From: Deltaproteobacteria bacterium
GTDB lineage: Bacteria > Desulfobacterota > DSM-4660 > Desulfatiglandales > Desulfatiglandaceae
NCBI GenBank assembly: GCA_021159525.1
Contig: JAGHEC010000105.1
Location: forward strand, 1-14,375
Reading direction: 5' to 3'
DNA length: 14,375 nt
The notes under the pieces are model-generated. The model was not told the origin of the DNA. It saw only the letters and a list, made by a program, of their open reading frames with translations, and made no database searches. The translations under genes and the position numbers were made by a program. Below are positions 6,684-14,307 of the stretch, in pieces (position 1 is the first letter of the stretch; every line of letters begins with the position of its first letter).

Positions 6684-8414
6684 ATGATTAAGGCACGGGT
6701 GCCGGCAGAGAACCCTGCGGCGAATCTGGGGAATTATAAAGAGGCCTGTCAGGGTTTTAAATGGTCGGATGTGGAGAAGGAATTTACCTGGCACACGACC
6801 GGCAGGATTAATATCGCCCATGAGGCTGTGGACCGGTGGGCAATGGATCCGGATCAGCGGGACCGAAAGGCCCTTATTTTTGAAAAGGCCGGCAAGATCA
6901 GGACGTACACTTATCTCCAACTGAAGGAGATGTCGGCCCAGTGGGCCAACCTTCTGGACCGTTATGGGTTCGAGACGGGAGACCGGCTCTTTGTTTTCCT
7001 GCCCCCCTGCCCGGAGATTTATCTGTGTCTTTTGGCGTGCGCACGGATCGGCGCGATTTTCTGTCCGGTCTATGCCACATCCACTTTTGACGAGTTGAGC
7101 ATCCGCATCTCGGATGCCGCGCCCAAGGGAATCCTGACCCATCCGGATCTGGTTGAGATGCTCCCGGCCGATCTTTCCGGGATCACGGAGTTTGTATTTC
7201 TGACCGAGGGGCCGCTCCCGAACCTCCTCCCCAATGAAATTCTGGTGGGGGGCATACCCCAGCAGTTGCCCACCGAGTTCTCCAGCGTCTGGCTCCCCCG
7301 GCGATCTCCACTTTATCTGACCTACACATCCGGCTCTACCGGACCCCCCAAGGGTGTTCTTCACACCCACGACGACATGGTGGGGATCCTGAGCACTGCG
7401 AGACAGGTGCTGGATTTGAGGGAGGATACAGTCCTCTGGGTGGATGCTGATCCGTCATGGGTGACAGGCCTGGTATATGGGGCCCTGGCCCCCTGGCTGT
7501 GCGCTGCCACAGCCCTTGTCCACGGGGATCCCTTTGAGCCTGCCAACTGGTACTGGACGCTTGAAAAGCATGAGGTGTCTGTCTGCTATACCACCCCCCG
7601 GACCCTGAGAAGGTTGAAAGAGGCAGGGGGAAACCTGGCCAGCCGTTATGACCTGTCGCATCTGAAGCACATGGCCACTGTGGGCGCTCCCCTGGTGCCG
7701 GATGTCTTCTACTGGACCAAGCAACATCTGGGTTTGTCCCCTCACGACACCTACTGGATGACTGAAACCGGCATGATCTGTCTTGCTAATTTTCCGTCTA
7801 TGGACATCAAACCCGGCGCCATGGGAAGGCCTGTTCCTGGCGTGCAGGCCGCCATCCTGGATGAAAACGGGGAAGCCATGCCGGCCATGAGCCTCGGCGA
7901 GCTGGCCATCAAGGCGGGATGGCCTGCCATGATGGCCGGACTGTGGCGGGACGAGGCCCGGTATGAGGCCTACTTCAACCATAAGGGATGGTTCTTGACA
8001 GGCGATATTGCGCTCATGGATGATGAGGGATACTATTTTCACCAGGGCCGAAACGATGATCTCATTAAGGCCGGGGGGCACAAGGTCATCGGGCCCTATG
8101 AGATCGAACAGGTCCTCTGCATGCATCCGGCTGTCTCGGAGGCCGCAGTTATCTCCAAGGGCGCGGAACCCGATGAGGGGATTTCTTATCTCAAGGCCTT
8201 TATCAGCATCCACAAGGGCTTTACCCCATCTGCCCGGCTCAACCACGAGATCAAGGCCTTTGTCAAGGCAAGCCTGTCTTCGGATATCATTGTCAAGGAG
8301 ATCAGCTTTCTCGAACGACTTCCAAAGACCAGAAGCGGGAAGCTTCTGCGTCGGGTCCTCCGGGCCGGGGAGTTGGGACTTCCAGCAGGAGAAACAGCAA
8401 ATATGGAAGAATAG
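6684..8414 (+). CDS. Acyl/acetyl-CoA synthetase, AMP-forming (Bacillus AcsA type)
   Basis: About 576 residues, resembling B. subtilis AcsA along its full length, including the N-terminal NLGNYKEA...F.W...EF.WH and the tail LGLPAGETANMEE. GGAG at 6673-6676 lies 7 nt before the ATG. It carries the P-loop YTSGSTGPPKG, ADPSWVTG, DTYWMTETG (355-363), GRNDDLIKAGGHK and PKTRSGK with catalytic and acetylatable Lys553. Differences from standard AcsA/Acs are Tyr357 in place of the first Trp of the DTWW motif, and Ala335 in GAP where GEP is usual; the second Trp (358), which limits the acyl pocket in Acs, is kept. The substrate is therefore probably a short acid such as acetate or propionate but is not certain. 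It is last gene of the block, followed by a strong hairpin. Together with acs it gives two non-identical synthetases around one deacetylase. Confidence 0.9.
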   Translation: MIKARVPAENPAANLGNYKEACQGFKWSDVEKEFTWHTTGRINIAHEAVDRWAMDPDQRDRKALIFEKAGKIRTYTYLQLKEMSAQWANLLDRYGFETGDRLFVFLPPCPEIYLCLLACARIGAIFCPVYATSTFDELSIRISDAAPKGILTHPDLVEMLPADLSGITEFVFLTEGPLPNLLPNEILVGGIPQQLPTEFSSVWLPRRSPLYLTYTSGSTGPPKGVLHTHDDMVGILSTARQVLDLREDTVLWVDADPSWVTGLVYGALAPWLCAATALVHGDPFEPANWYWTLEKHEVSVCYTTPRTLRRLKEAGGNLASRYDLSHLKHMATVGAPLVPDVFYWTKQHLGLSPHDTYWMTETGMICLANFPSMDIKPGAMGRPVPGVQAAILDENGEAMPAMSLGELAIKAGWPAMMAGLWRDEARYEAYFNHKGWFLTGDIALMDDEGYYFHQGRNDDLIKAGGHKVIGPYEIEQVLCMHPAVSEAAVISKGAEPDEGISYLKAFISIHKGFTPSARLNHEIKAFVKASLSSDIIVKEISFLERLPKTRSGKLLRRVLRAGELGLPAGETANMEE

Positions 8415-8435
8415 AGGAGGGAATAATCTAAAGGA

Positions 8436-8469
8436 AAAGGCCGAAGCCATAAAAATGGCTTCGGCCTTT
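8436..8469. terminator. Bidirectional hairpin terminator between convergent genes
   Basis: A perfect 15-bp stem (8436-8450 with 8455-8469; aaaggccgaagccat and its complement) around a 4-nt A loop. It lies 22 nt after the AcsA-type stop and 29 nt after the stop of the convergent gene at 8498. On the plus strand only three T follow the GC stem; on the minus strand the stem is followed by a better T-rich tract (ccttttccttt). It can plausibly serve both genes. Confidence 0.82.
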
Positions 8470-8497
8470 GAGTCAAACGGGGAGAGAGCACCTTGCG

Positions 8498-11332
8498 TTA
8501 ATGATGCGCAGGTGTCGAATGGTGGCTCGGGGTCATAGGGGTGGGGGTGATGGCCTGATGGTAACTGGCTGTTGAATGATGCGTGGATACGGCAAGTATG
8601 TCGTATCCATCGCCGCCGCTGGCCAGGGCGCTGGCAAGAGCTGCTGCTGCGCTGGCAGCCGCAACACCCGCAGCGGTGGCCGCATCGATGCTGGCGGCTC
8701 CGCCTGCCCCGGCCGCAGCGGCTGCTGCGCCCAAGGCCCCTGATACGGGTTCAGCATGGACGTTTTTCAAGCCGAGGGGGAGGGCACCCATTCCTGCTAT
8801 CAGGACCCCCAGGGACAAGCATTTCAGGATCATTCGCGCTTTTCCGGATCGACGGCACAGGGCAACTCCACCAATGAGGCATGCCAGAATCGCGGCGCCG
8901 AAAAGGGCGGTTGTCCCAAGTAGACCGGAGGACCCGGTTGAAGCCGTGTTTACAAAACATCCACCTCCGCCGCCTCCGGAGGGTGTCGGTGCGGTGGTGG
9001 CACCCGCCACAAAGGTGGAAAAGGTCTGCAGAAAGAGCCCGAGGGTGTTGGGCTGTCCTGTCAGGATGGTGCCGCCGGGCTCGATGGTCTGGCCTTCATG
9101 GACCCCCGAGACGCCGGCCAATGTCAGTTTGCCGTCGCTTCCATAAACATAGACCTTGGCATTTGCGCCGATGCCGGATACATCAAGAGTAATGAAGGCC
9201 GGAGGTTCTACAGAAAGCGAGACCCCTTGCCTGCCGGCGGTGAAGACAAATGCAGTGGATGGGTTAAGTCCCTGTTCCTTTATAGCGTTTTCGATGTCGT
9301 CTGTCTTGGGATACGGCCTCGGCGGGTCAACCCGGCCTGTATAGGGGGTCCCGTCTGCCATCACAGTCGTTCCTGCCTCAAAGGTTACGGTTATCTCTTT
9401 GCTTTTTACTGTTGTGTTTACCGGGATTGTGGCGTTGCTCGGCATTTGTATGCCATTTTCTGTTTCAATTGGTTCTGTGGCGTGTTCGATGTTAATATAT
9501 AGAATTGCGGCAAAGACCGCCTGAATGGCATGATCTGCCTGGATGTTGGGAAATGTGTAGTCGGGAACAGGGCCCAGGGACGTTCCGTCCACGATGACAT
9601 CATCCTGTTCATAATTCGAGTCTGCAAAAATGGCGAACTTCTGGCTGGCTCCCTTATCGACTTGAATCACTCCGGAGGGAACAATCCTTCCACCCTCACC
9701 TGCAGTGGCGTGGATGGTAAATTTGTCGGGCACATCAGCCGCGAAGACAGCGTGGATGGTATGATCGGCCTGGACATTCGGGAATGTGTATGTGGTTAAT
9801 GCTCCTACGCTCGAGCCGTCCACAAGGACGTCAGCCACATGGTAGCCCGGGTTGGGCGTCATGTTAAAGGTCTGGTCCTCGCCTCTGGCGACCCTTACCT
9901 CGCCCGAAGGGTTAATCGATCCGTTGCCCTCTTTGGTGGCTGTAATGGTATAGTAGGCGGCTATGGGTCCGAACGAGGCATGGATGGTGTGGTTGGCCTG
10001 GACATCCGGGAATGTGTAGGTGGTGAGCGCCCCCTGTGAGACCCCGTCCACTAAGACGTCCAGGATCTGGTAACCTGCGTCTGGCGTTATGGTAAAGGTC
10101 TGGTCGGCGCCTTTTGCGACCTGGACCTGGCCCGAGGGCGATATGGCGCCTCCCTCTCCGGCCGTAGCGGTAATAACATAAAATTCGGGTGGAAGTTGGG
10201 AAACCACCACATAGTCAGGCTTTTCTTTCGTGTCGGACCCTGCGTCATTGGTCGCGGTCAGCTTAACAGTGTAAGTCCCTGCCGCTCCGTAGGTGTGAGA
10301 TGGGTTCTGCTCCGTGCTGGCACCGCCATCCCCAAAATCCCAGTTCCAGCTGGTGGGAGTATTGGAGGAAAGGTCGGTAAACTGGACCGTAAGCGGAGCA
10401 AAGCCTTCCCGAGGGGTCCCTGAAAAGTCGGCAACAGGTCTGGGCGGTCCGACAGTCACAGTCCTTTCATACACATGCCACGCGGCCGACGGGAAGTCAG
10501 GGTCTTCCTGGTTGCCGTATGTCTGGAGTTTGAGGGTGTAATCACCCTGTTCGGGAAACTGATATTCATAATCCTGAATGGCCCGCTCACATCCGGCGTT
10601 GGTAGGATATAAGTCGCCGGCCTCGATTCTATCGACTAAAGCGCCGTTTAAATAAATCTCAAGGTTGGCGGTGTAGGCCCCTGTCTCGGCCGGCACATCG
10701 CCGATGTTGATCCAGGCAAAATTGAGATAGGATGTTTCCCCTGCATAGACCGGGGAATCGGTGACGGCCCCGGCCTCGCCCGCCACTACGATGATATCGT
10801 CCCAGGTTAAATTGGTGGGTTTAAATGGCTTCAGATGGGCCTTTCCGTCAGATGCAACCACGACCTGTTTGGTGAAGGTGCTCTGCGGATCGACTGTGCC
10901 GCCGGGGGGGACTTGGATGTCCACCTTCAGGTTGTAGGTTCCGGACATCTCGAATACAAATGGGAGACTTTCATCGAATTTATCCCAATTTCCTCCGGTC
11001 GGCGAACCATCCGTCACCGTGCTGTAAGCTGCTGGCTGAGAGCCGACGTAAAGGATGGTCCTGTGATCAGGGGCGTTCCCGCTCCCGTGGTTTTTCCAGG
11101 CGCAGTTGAGATAAACCGTTTGCATCTGGGTGATAGGATTGCTGTCGTAGTCATAGCTCCAGTTTTCCGGGGCATCCATCACCGCAATGGCGGAGTGCCA
11201 GCCAAGGGGCTGATAAGGCCGCAGATCCTCATCTCCCCCAAAAACCGCTCCCTGAAACATTGCACCCGCTAAAAGAACGGCTGCAAGGGCTGTGCACGTC
11301 CTTTTTAAGCCAGATAAGAATGTTCCTTTCAT
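8498..11332 (-). CDS. Large secreted modular protein: CARDB-like, PKD, three InlB-type repeats, C-terminal sorting signal
   Basis: About 944 residues from the ATG at 11332-11330, chosen over one 60 nt upstream because AAGGAGGG precedes it by 6 nt and a signal peptide follows (KGTFLSGLKR, then a hydrophobic ALAAVLLAGAM). Order: two beta-sandwich segments resembling CARDB (about 60-160, 190-295); one PKD domain (about 297-377; PVADFSGTP, WNWDFGDGG, HTYGAAGTYTVKL); three 77-residue repeats at 384-609, resembling InlB B-repeat/bacterial-repeat domains (ITATAGEGG.I.PSG, TYTFP.VQA.HTIHA.F); a further beta-rich region; then six Gly and Cys792, a hydrophobic helix and RRSGKAR, a C-terminal sorting/anchoring layout common in Desulfobacterota envelope proteins. 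Unusually another ~110 residues follow: a second hydrophobic stretch ending NVHA, an Ala/Gly-rich tract and a His/Thr/Pro tail. Probably surface-exposed, perhaps adhesive; function unknown. Confidence 0.85.
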   Translation of the reverse strand: MKGTFLSGLKRTCTALAAVLLAGAMFQGAVFGGDEDLRPYQPLGWHSAIAVMDAPENWSYDYDSNPITQMQTVYLNCAWKNHGSGNAPDHRTILYVGSQPAAYSTVTDGSPTGGNWDKFDESLPFVFEMSGTYNLKVDIQVPPGGTVDPQSTFTKQVVVASDGKAHLKPFKPTNLTWDDIIVVAGEAGAVTDSPVYAGETSYLNFAWINIGDVPAETGAYTANLEIYLNGALVDRIEAGDLYPTNAGCERAIQDYEYQFPEQGDYTLKLQTYGNQEDPDFPSAAWHVYERTVTVGPPRPVADFSGTPREGFAPLTVQFTDLSSNTPTSWNWDFGDGGASTEQNPSHTYGAAGTYTVKLTATNDAGSDTKEKPDYVVVSQLPPEFYVITATAGEGGAISPSGQVQVAKGADQTFTITPDAGYQILDVLVDGVSQGALTTYTFPDVQANHTIHASFGPIAAYYTITATKEGNGSINPSGEVRVARGEDQTFNMTPNPGYHVADVLVDGSSVGALTTYTFPNVQADHTIHAVFAADVPDKFTIHATAGEGGRIVPSGVIQVDKGASQKFAIFADSNYEQDDVIVDGTSLGPVPDYTFPNIQADHAIQAVFAAILYINIEHATEPIETENGIQMPSNATIPVNTTVKSKEITVTFEAGTTVMADGTPYTGRVDPPRPYPKTDDIENAIKEQGLNPSTAFVFTAGRQGVSLSVEPPAFITLDVSGIGANAKVYVYGSDGKLTLAGVSGVHEGQTIEPGGTILTGQPNTLGLFLQTFSTFVAGATTAPTPSGGGGGGCFVNTASTGSSGLLGTTALFGAAILACLIGGVALCRRSGKARMILKCLSLGVLIAGMGALPLGLKNVHAEPVSGALGAAAAAAGAGGAASIDAATAAGVAAASAAAALASALASGGDGYDILAVSTHHSTASYHQAITPTPMTPSHHSTPAHH
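9506..10183 (-). repeat. Three tandem in-gene repeats of 231 bp
   Basis: Within the large secreted protein gene, units begin at codons 10183, 9952 and 9721 (minus strand), exactly 231 bp (77 residues) apart; the third is slightly short. They share the peptide blocks TYTFP-VQA-H-I-A and DVLVDG, and the DNA of units 1 and 2 is clearly similar (for example the gggaatgtgta blocks near 9780 and 10010). This indicates duplication within the gene, giving a stalk-like array of InlB-type repeats. Confidence 0.88.
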
Positions 11333-11490
11333 TTGTTCCCTCCTTCCGAAGAAAAAGAAGCAATCGATTAAATTAAAGGTGAAATGCCCCATTCCCTTGG
11401 GGTAAAATCCGTACGGCCTTATTCCGTGATAAAAGGGTGCGACCTTGATTGATAAAAACGTTGCTTTCCTCGAAAGCTTCTAAAGCGGCT

Positions 11491-11519
11491 ATCATAAACA
11501 TACACAGGAGTCAAGTAAA
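11491..11519 (-). promoter_or_regulatory. Possible promoter for the large secreted protein gene
   Basis: On the minus strand TTTACT (11519-11514) and TATGAT (11496-11491) are 17 nt apart. Transcription would start near 11484, leaving a leader of about 150 nt. That leader includes a small perfect hairpin (gctttc/gaaagc, 11463-11468 with 11472-11477). The -10 is good and the -35 moderate. I looked for a cyclic-di-GMP riboswitch in the leader and did not see its conserved elements. Confidence 0.4.
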
Positions 11520-11620
11520 TTTTCAGAATCCTGAAGAGATAAACAAATCCATTGGGTGAATTAAGTTATGCTCGATTACATGGTGGCTGAACTAAAACTC
11601 AGTTCGGGCACGATTGACGC

Positions 11621-11745
11621 GTAACAGCTCAATAAATGGGGGCAGGAGGGCTTTTCTGAAGAGACCGGCCCGGAGGCCCGGAGCACAAGAAAAATCTTCC
11701 TGCCCCGGTGGTACGGTCGCTGTTATCTCCCCAATTATTGAGCTG
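11621..11745. repeat. Foldback element containing intergenic repeat copy 2
   Basis: A 125-bp structure between divergent genes. The outer arms are a perfect 11-bp inverted repeat, cagctcaataa (11625-11635) and ttattgagctg (11735-11745). An inner pair also matches inversely: gggggcaggagggcttttct from 11637 with agaaaaatcttcctgcccc at about 11688-11706, with about 25 nt of extra sequence between the right-hand inner and outer arms. The centre holds a further GC-rich palindrome (ccggcccggaggcccgg). The left arm is the same core seen at 3520-3553 and 14273-14307. No open reading frame of note lies inside. It is consistent with a small REP/MITE-like element or a structured regulatory/terminator sequence. 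Confidence 0.7.
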
Positions 11746-11787
11746 ATGCAATTTTCTCATATCAGTGTATCAGGGAGATCTCAAGAC

Positions 11788-11802
11788 CCCGTGAACGGTT
11801 AC
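11788..11802 (+). repeat. 15-bp inverted repeat, left copy
   Basis: The sequence cccgtgaacggttac is the exact reverse complement of 14223-14237 (gtaaccgttcacggg). The two copies flank the secretin gene, 46 nt before its start and 54 nt after its stop. The nearby sequence also contains the palindrome gagatctc (11775-11782) and the pair atcagt/actgat (11761-11766, 11801-11806). Confidence 0.75.
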
Positions 11803-11847
11803 TGATCACGTTGTATTTCAAACTGTCGGACACCATGGGATGACACA

Positions 11848-14169
11848 ATGAAGACGAAGATCTGGTCGAAGGTTTTATTTGTGATCCTGCTGAGCTTTTG
11901 GTTCGGGACTCATACAGGTTGCGGAGGAGGGGCCGGCACAAGGCCCAAAGCCGCGACGATTGCAATGGCGGGCGCAAAAAATAAAAAGAAGACTCAGGCG
12001 GTTGAGACAGGCCTCAAGCATATTGACAGGGAAGCCCCGGATGACGCCGGGGCAAGGGAGGAGGTTGTTGCCGGCCCCTTGGGCAAAGCCGTGCAAACCG
12101 CCCAGAATGTGGTTTTTGACGGGCGGGCCGACCCGGTGCCCGCGGCCGGGGACCCTGACGCAGGGATCTCCTCCGGCCGCAAGGAACCTTTGCCCGCCCC
12201 CTCTTTTAAATCGTCCGCGCCACGCAGACCCGAGATCGTTCCGGAACCCCCGGACAAAGACAAGACAAGAGACGCTGATCAAAAGATAATCCTCAACTTC
12301 GACGATGCAGACCTCTATGAGGTCATCAAGACCATTGCCGAACTGCTCCGGATCAATTACATAGTGGATCCCGGCATCAAGGGCCGGGTGACCATCCAGA
12401 CGGCCGGGGGACTCGCCAGGAAAGATCTGTTCCCCGTGTTTTTCCAGATCCTGGAGGCCAATAATCTCACGGCCTTCCGCGAAGGAAATCTCTACAAGAT
12501 CGTTCCCATGAAAGACGCCTCGCGTATGCCGATCCACTCCCGGACCCCGGCAGACAGCCCGGACCTCCCCATATCCGAGCGTGTCATGATCCAGATCATC
12601 CCCCTCAAGTTCATTTCTTCCAGGGAGGTGACCAAACTGATCACTCCGTTTGTTTCAGAAGGGGGCGCCATCGTGTCGGACCAGGGCTCCAATACCCTCG
12701 TCGTGGTGGACAAGGGGGCCAATATCCTCAAGATCCTGCGTCTCGTGGCCGCCTTTGACGTGGATGTCTTCGACCGGGTCCACTACCGTTTCTACCGGCT
12801 CAGATACCTGGACGCCGAAGAGGCGTCCAAACTCCTGACAGACTTCGCCGCCGTATCCGGAGACCCCGCGGCCGTGGTTAAATTTGCGGCCATCAGTCGC
12901 CTGAACAGCCTCCTGGCCATGAGCACCAATCCCGGGGTCTTTGAGAAAATAGACGATATTGTGCGGGAGATCGATGTGGCCTCGGATGAGACCGCGCCCC
13001 GGATACACGTCTATTTCGTCAAGAACGGCGAGGCCGAAGACCTGGCGGACCTGTTGGAAGAGGTTTTCCTGGACAAGCGGCGCTCTGCCACGGCCAAGGA
13101 CAAGAAAACCACCAAGGCAGGAGGAACCGCGGCCGTTTCGAGAAATCCGTTTTCTCAATCGGCCATAGCAGAGAAAAAAGCAGAGGAAAAGGCCCGGGAA
13201 AAGAAGGCCGCAACCCCGGTGAAACGCATTGAAGGCACAGGCGAAGGGACCGGGACGGTCATATCGGAAATCAAGGTAACGCCCGATCCCATCCGCAACG
13301 CCCTTATTATCGAGGCCACGCCGCCTGATTACAGGGTGGTCGAAGGCATCCTGAAACAACTCGATGTCCTCCCGAGACAGGTCCTGATCGAGGCCACAAT
13401 TGCAGAAATCTCGGTCAACACCAGCACTGAACTGGGCATGGAATGGGCCCTCGGCAGGGGCGCGGCCCAGGGTAATGCCAGCTTTTCATCAACCATCAAT
13501 AAATTGGTAGGGAGCGGCTCGGACGCGGCCTATTCCGGCCTCAAATACTCCATCGGCGTAACGGACAAGTGGTATGCGGCCCTTCATGCCCTGGCCAGCG
13601 AGGGCAAAGTCAATGTCCTCTCCTCACCCCACGTCCTTGCCTCGGACAACAAGGAGGCCAGGATTGATGTCTCACGGGAGATCCCCATTGCCAGCGGCAC
13701 AACCACCATTGCCAGCAGCACGGTCGTGGGAGAGACCACCATCGAATACCGGGATACGGGCGTGATCCTTTCCGTCACCCCCCATATAAATGATCGGGGC
13801 CTGGTCACCATGGACATCAGCGAGGAGGTCAGCGACCTGGAAAAGCAGGCGATCACGGTGGCGGGCGAGGACTATCCCGCGTTTTTCAAACGCGCCGTCA
13901 ATACGACCCTGACCGTCAAGGACGGCCAGACCATTGCCATCGGCGGACTCATCAAGGACAAGGAGGACGAGAGCGCCACAGGCGTCCCCTGTCTGATCAA
14001 GATCCCTGTAGCCAGGTACTTGTTCGGAGAATGGGGAAAGGACGTGGAAAAAATCGAGCTGATCGTCCTCATCACGCCCCGGGTGGTGGCTAACCTGGAT
14101 GATGTGGATGCGGTCACCAACGAGTTCAAGCAAAAGGTGCGCAATGTAATGAAGCGCTTTTATCAGTAA
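11848..14169 (+). CDS. Secretin, GspD/type II secretion-like lipoprotein
   Basis: About 773 residues. The N-terminus MKTKIWSK plus a hydrophobic core ends in THTGC (Cys25), a plausible but imperfect lipobox. A low-complexity Pro/Ala-rich linker runs to ~140. An N0 (STN-like) domain begins at KIILNFDDADLYEVIK (146-), followed by NolW-type N1-N3 domains (IPLKFISSREVTKLI, YRLRYLDAEEASKLL, YFVKNGEAEDLADLL) with a Lys/Ala-rich insertion (~415-475). The secretin domain runs from LPRQVLIEATIAEI (508-) to LIVLITPRVV near the C-terminus. It would form the multimeric outer-membrane pore of a type II secretion or type IV pilus/MSHA-like machine. The ribosome site is weak (ggga about 10 nt upstream of ATG 11848). 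No other secretion genes are visible in the window, so it is either solitary or the start of an operon interrupted here by an intergenic repeat. Sequence alone does not separate GspD from MshL/PilQ roles, though the C-terminal VPCLIKIPVARYLFG resembles GspD most. Confidence 0.9.
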   Translation: MKTKIWSKVLFVILLSFWFGTHTGCGGGAGTRPKAATIAMAGAKNKKKTQAVETGLKHIDREAPDDAGAREEVVAGPLGKAVQTAQNVVFDGRADPVPAAGDPDAGISSGRKEPLPAPSFKSSAPRRPEIVPEPPDKDKTRDADQKIILNFDDADLYEVIKTIAELLRINYIVDPGIKGRVTIQTAGGLARKDLFPVFFQILEANNLTAFREGNLYKIVPMKDASRMPIHSRTPADSPDLPISERVMIQIIPLKFISSREVTKLITPFVSEGGAIVSDQGSNTLVVVDKGANILKILRLVAAFDVDVFDRVHYRFYRLRYLDAEEASKLLTDFAAVSGDPAAVVKFAAISRLNSLLAMSTNPGVFEKIDDIVREIDVASDETAPRIHVYFVKNGEAEDLADLLEEVFLDKRRSATAKDKKTTKAGGTAAVSRNPFSQSAIAEKKAEEKAREKKAATPVKRIEGTGEGTGTVISEIKVTPDPIRNALIIEATPPDYRVVEGILKQLDVLPRQVLIEATIAEISVNTSTELGMEWALGRGAAQGNASFSSTINKLVGSGSDAAYSGLKYSIGVTDKWYAALHALASEGKVNVLSSPHVLASDNKEARIDVSREIPIASGTTTIASSTVVGETTIEYRDTGVILSVTPHINDRGLVTMDISEEVSDLEKQAITVAGEDYPAFFKRAVNTTLTVKDGQTIAIGGLIKDKEDESATGVPCLIKIPVARYLFGEWGKDVEKIELIVLITPRVVANLDDVDAVTNEFKQKVRNVMKRFYQ

Positions 14170-14222
14170 CTGCATCGACATGCTCTGCCCTTCCTGAATC
14201 CATGAATCCTTCTCCCCCTTTG

Positions 14223-14237
14223 GTAACCGTTCACGGG
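14223..14237 (-). repeat. 15-bp inverted repeat, right copy
   Basis: The sequence gtaaccgttcacggg is the perfect inverse complement of 11788-11802. It lies 54 nt after the secretin stop and 36 nt before repeat copy 3. Confidence 0.75.
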
Positions 14238-14272
14238 TGATTTTTGCTCAAATTTGGGATTGTCCGCCTCAC

Positions 14273-14307
14273 GTAACAGCTCAATAACCCGGGGCAGGAG
14301 GGTTTTT
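14273..14307 (+). repeat. Intergenic repeat copy 3 (downstream of the secretin gene)
   Basis: It begins gtaacagctcaataa, continues cccggggcaggaggg and ends in a run of five T, in the same orientation as the copy at 11621. The base before it and the T-rich end also agree with that copy. The rest of the window (14308-14375) holds no recognisable gene or clear continuation of the element. The element may continue past the window end. Confidence 0.78.

Noticed and set aside
7455..8450. Minus-strand open frame of 331 codons
   Set aside because: Antisense to the AcsA-type gene with no domain signature or ribosome site; it also runs through the terminator hairpin.
8583..9146. Ala/Pro/Arg-rich plus-strand frame of 187 codons
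   Set aside because: It mirrors the low-complexity C-terminus of the minus-strand surface protein gene, which has a signal peptide, domains and a strong ribosome site.
9506..10183. Repeats considered as a CRISPR array
   Set aside because: Units are 231 bp, in frame, and encode conserved protein repeats; there is no short repeat/spacer pattern.
11340..11484. Cyclic-di-GMP riboswitch in the leader of the surface protein gene
   Set aside because: Such riboswitches are common before this kind of gene, but I could not find the conserved core elements here.
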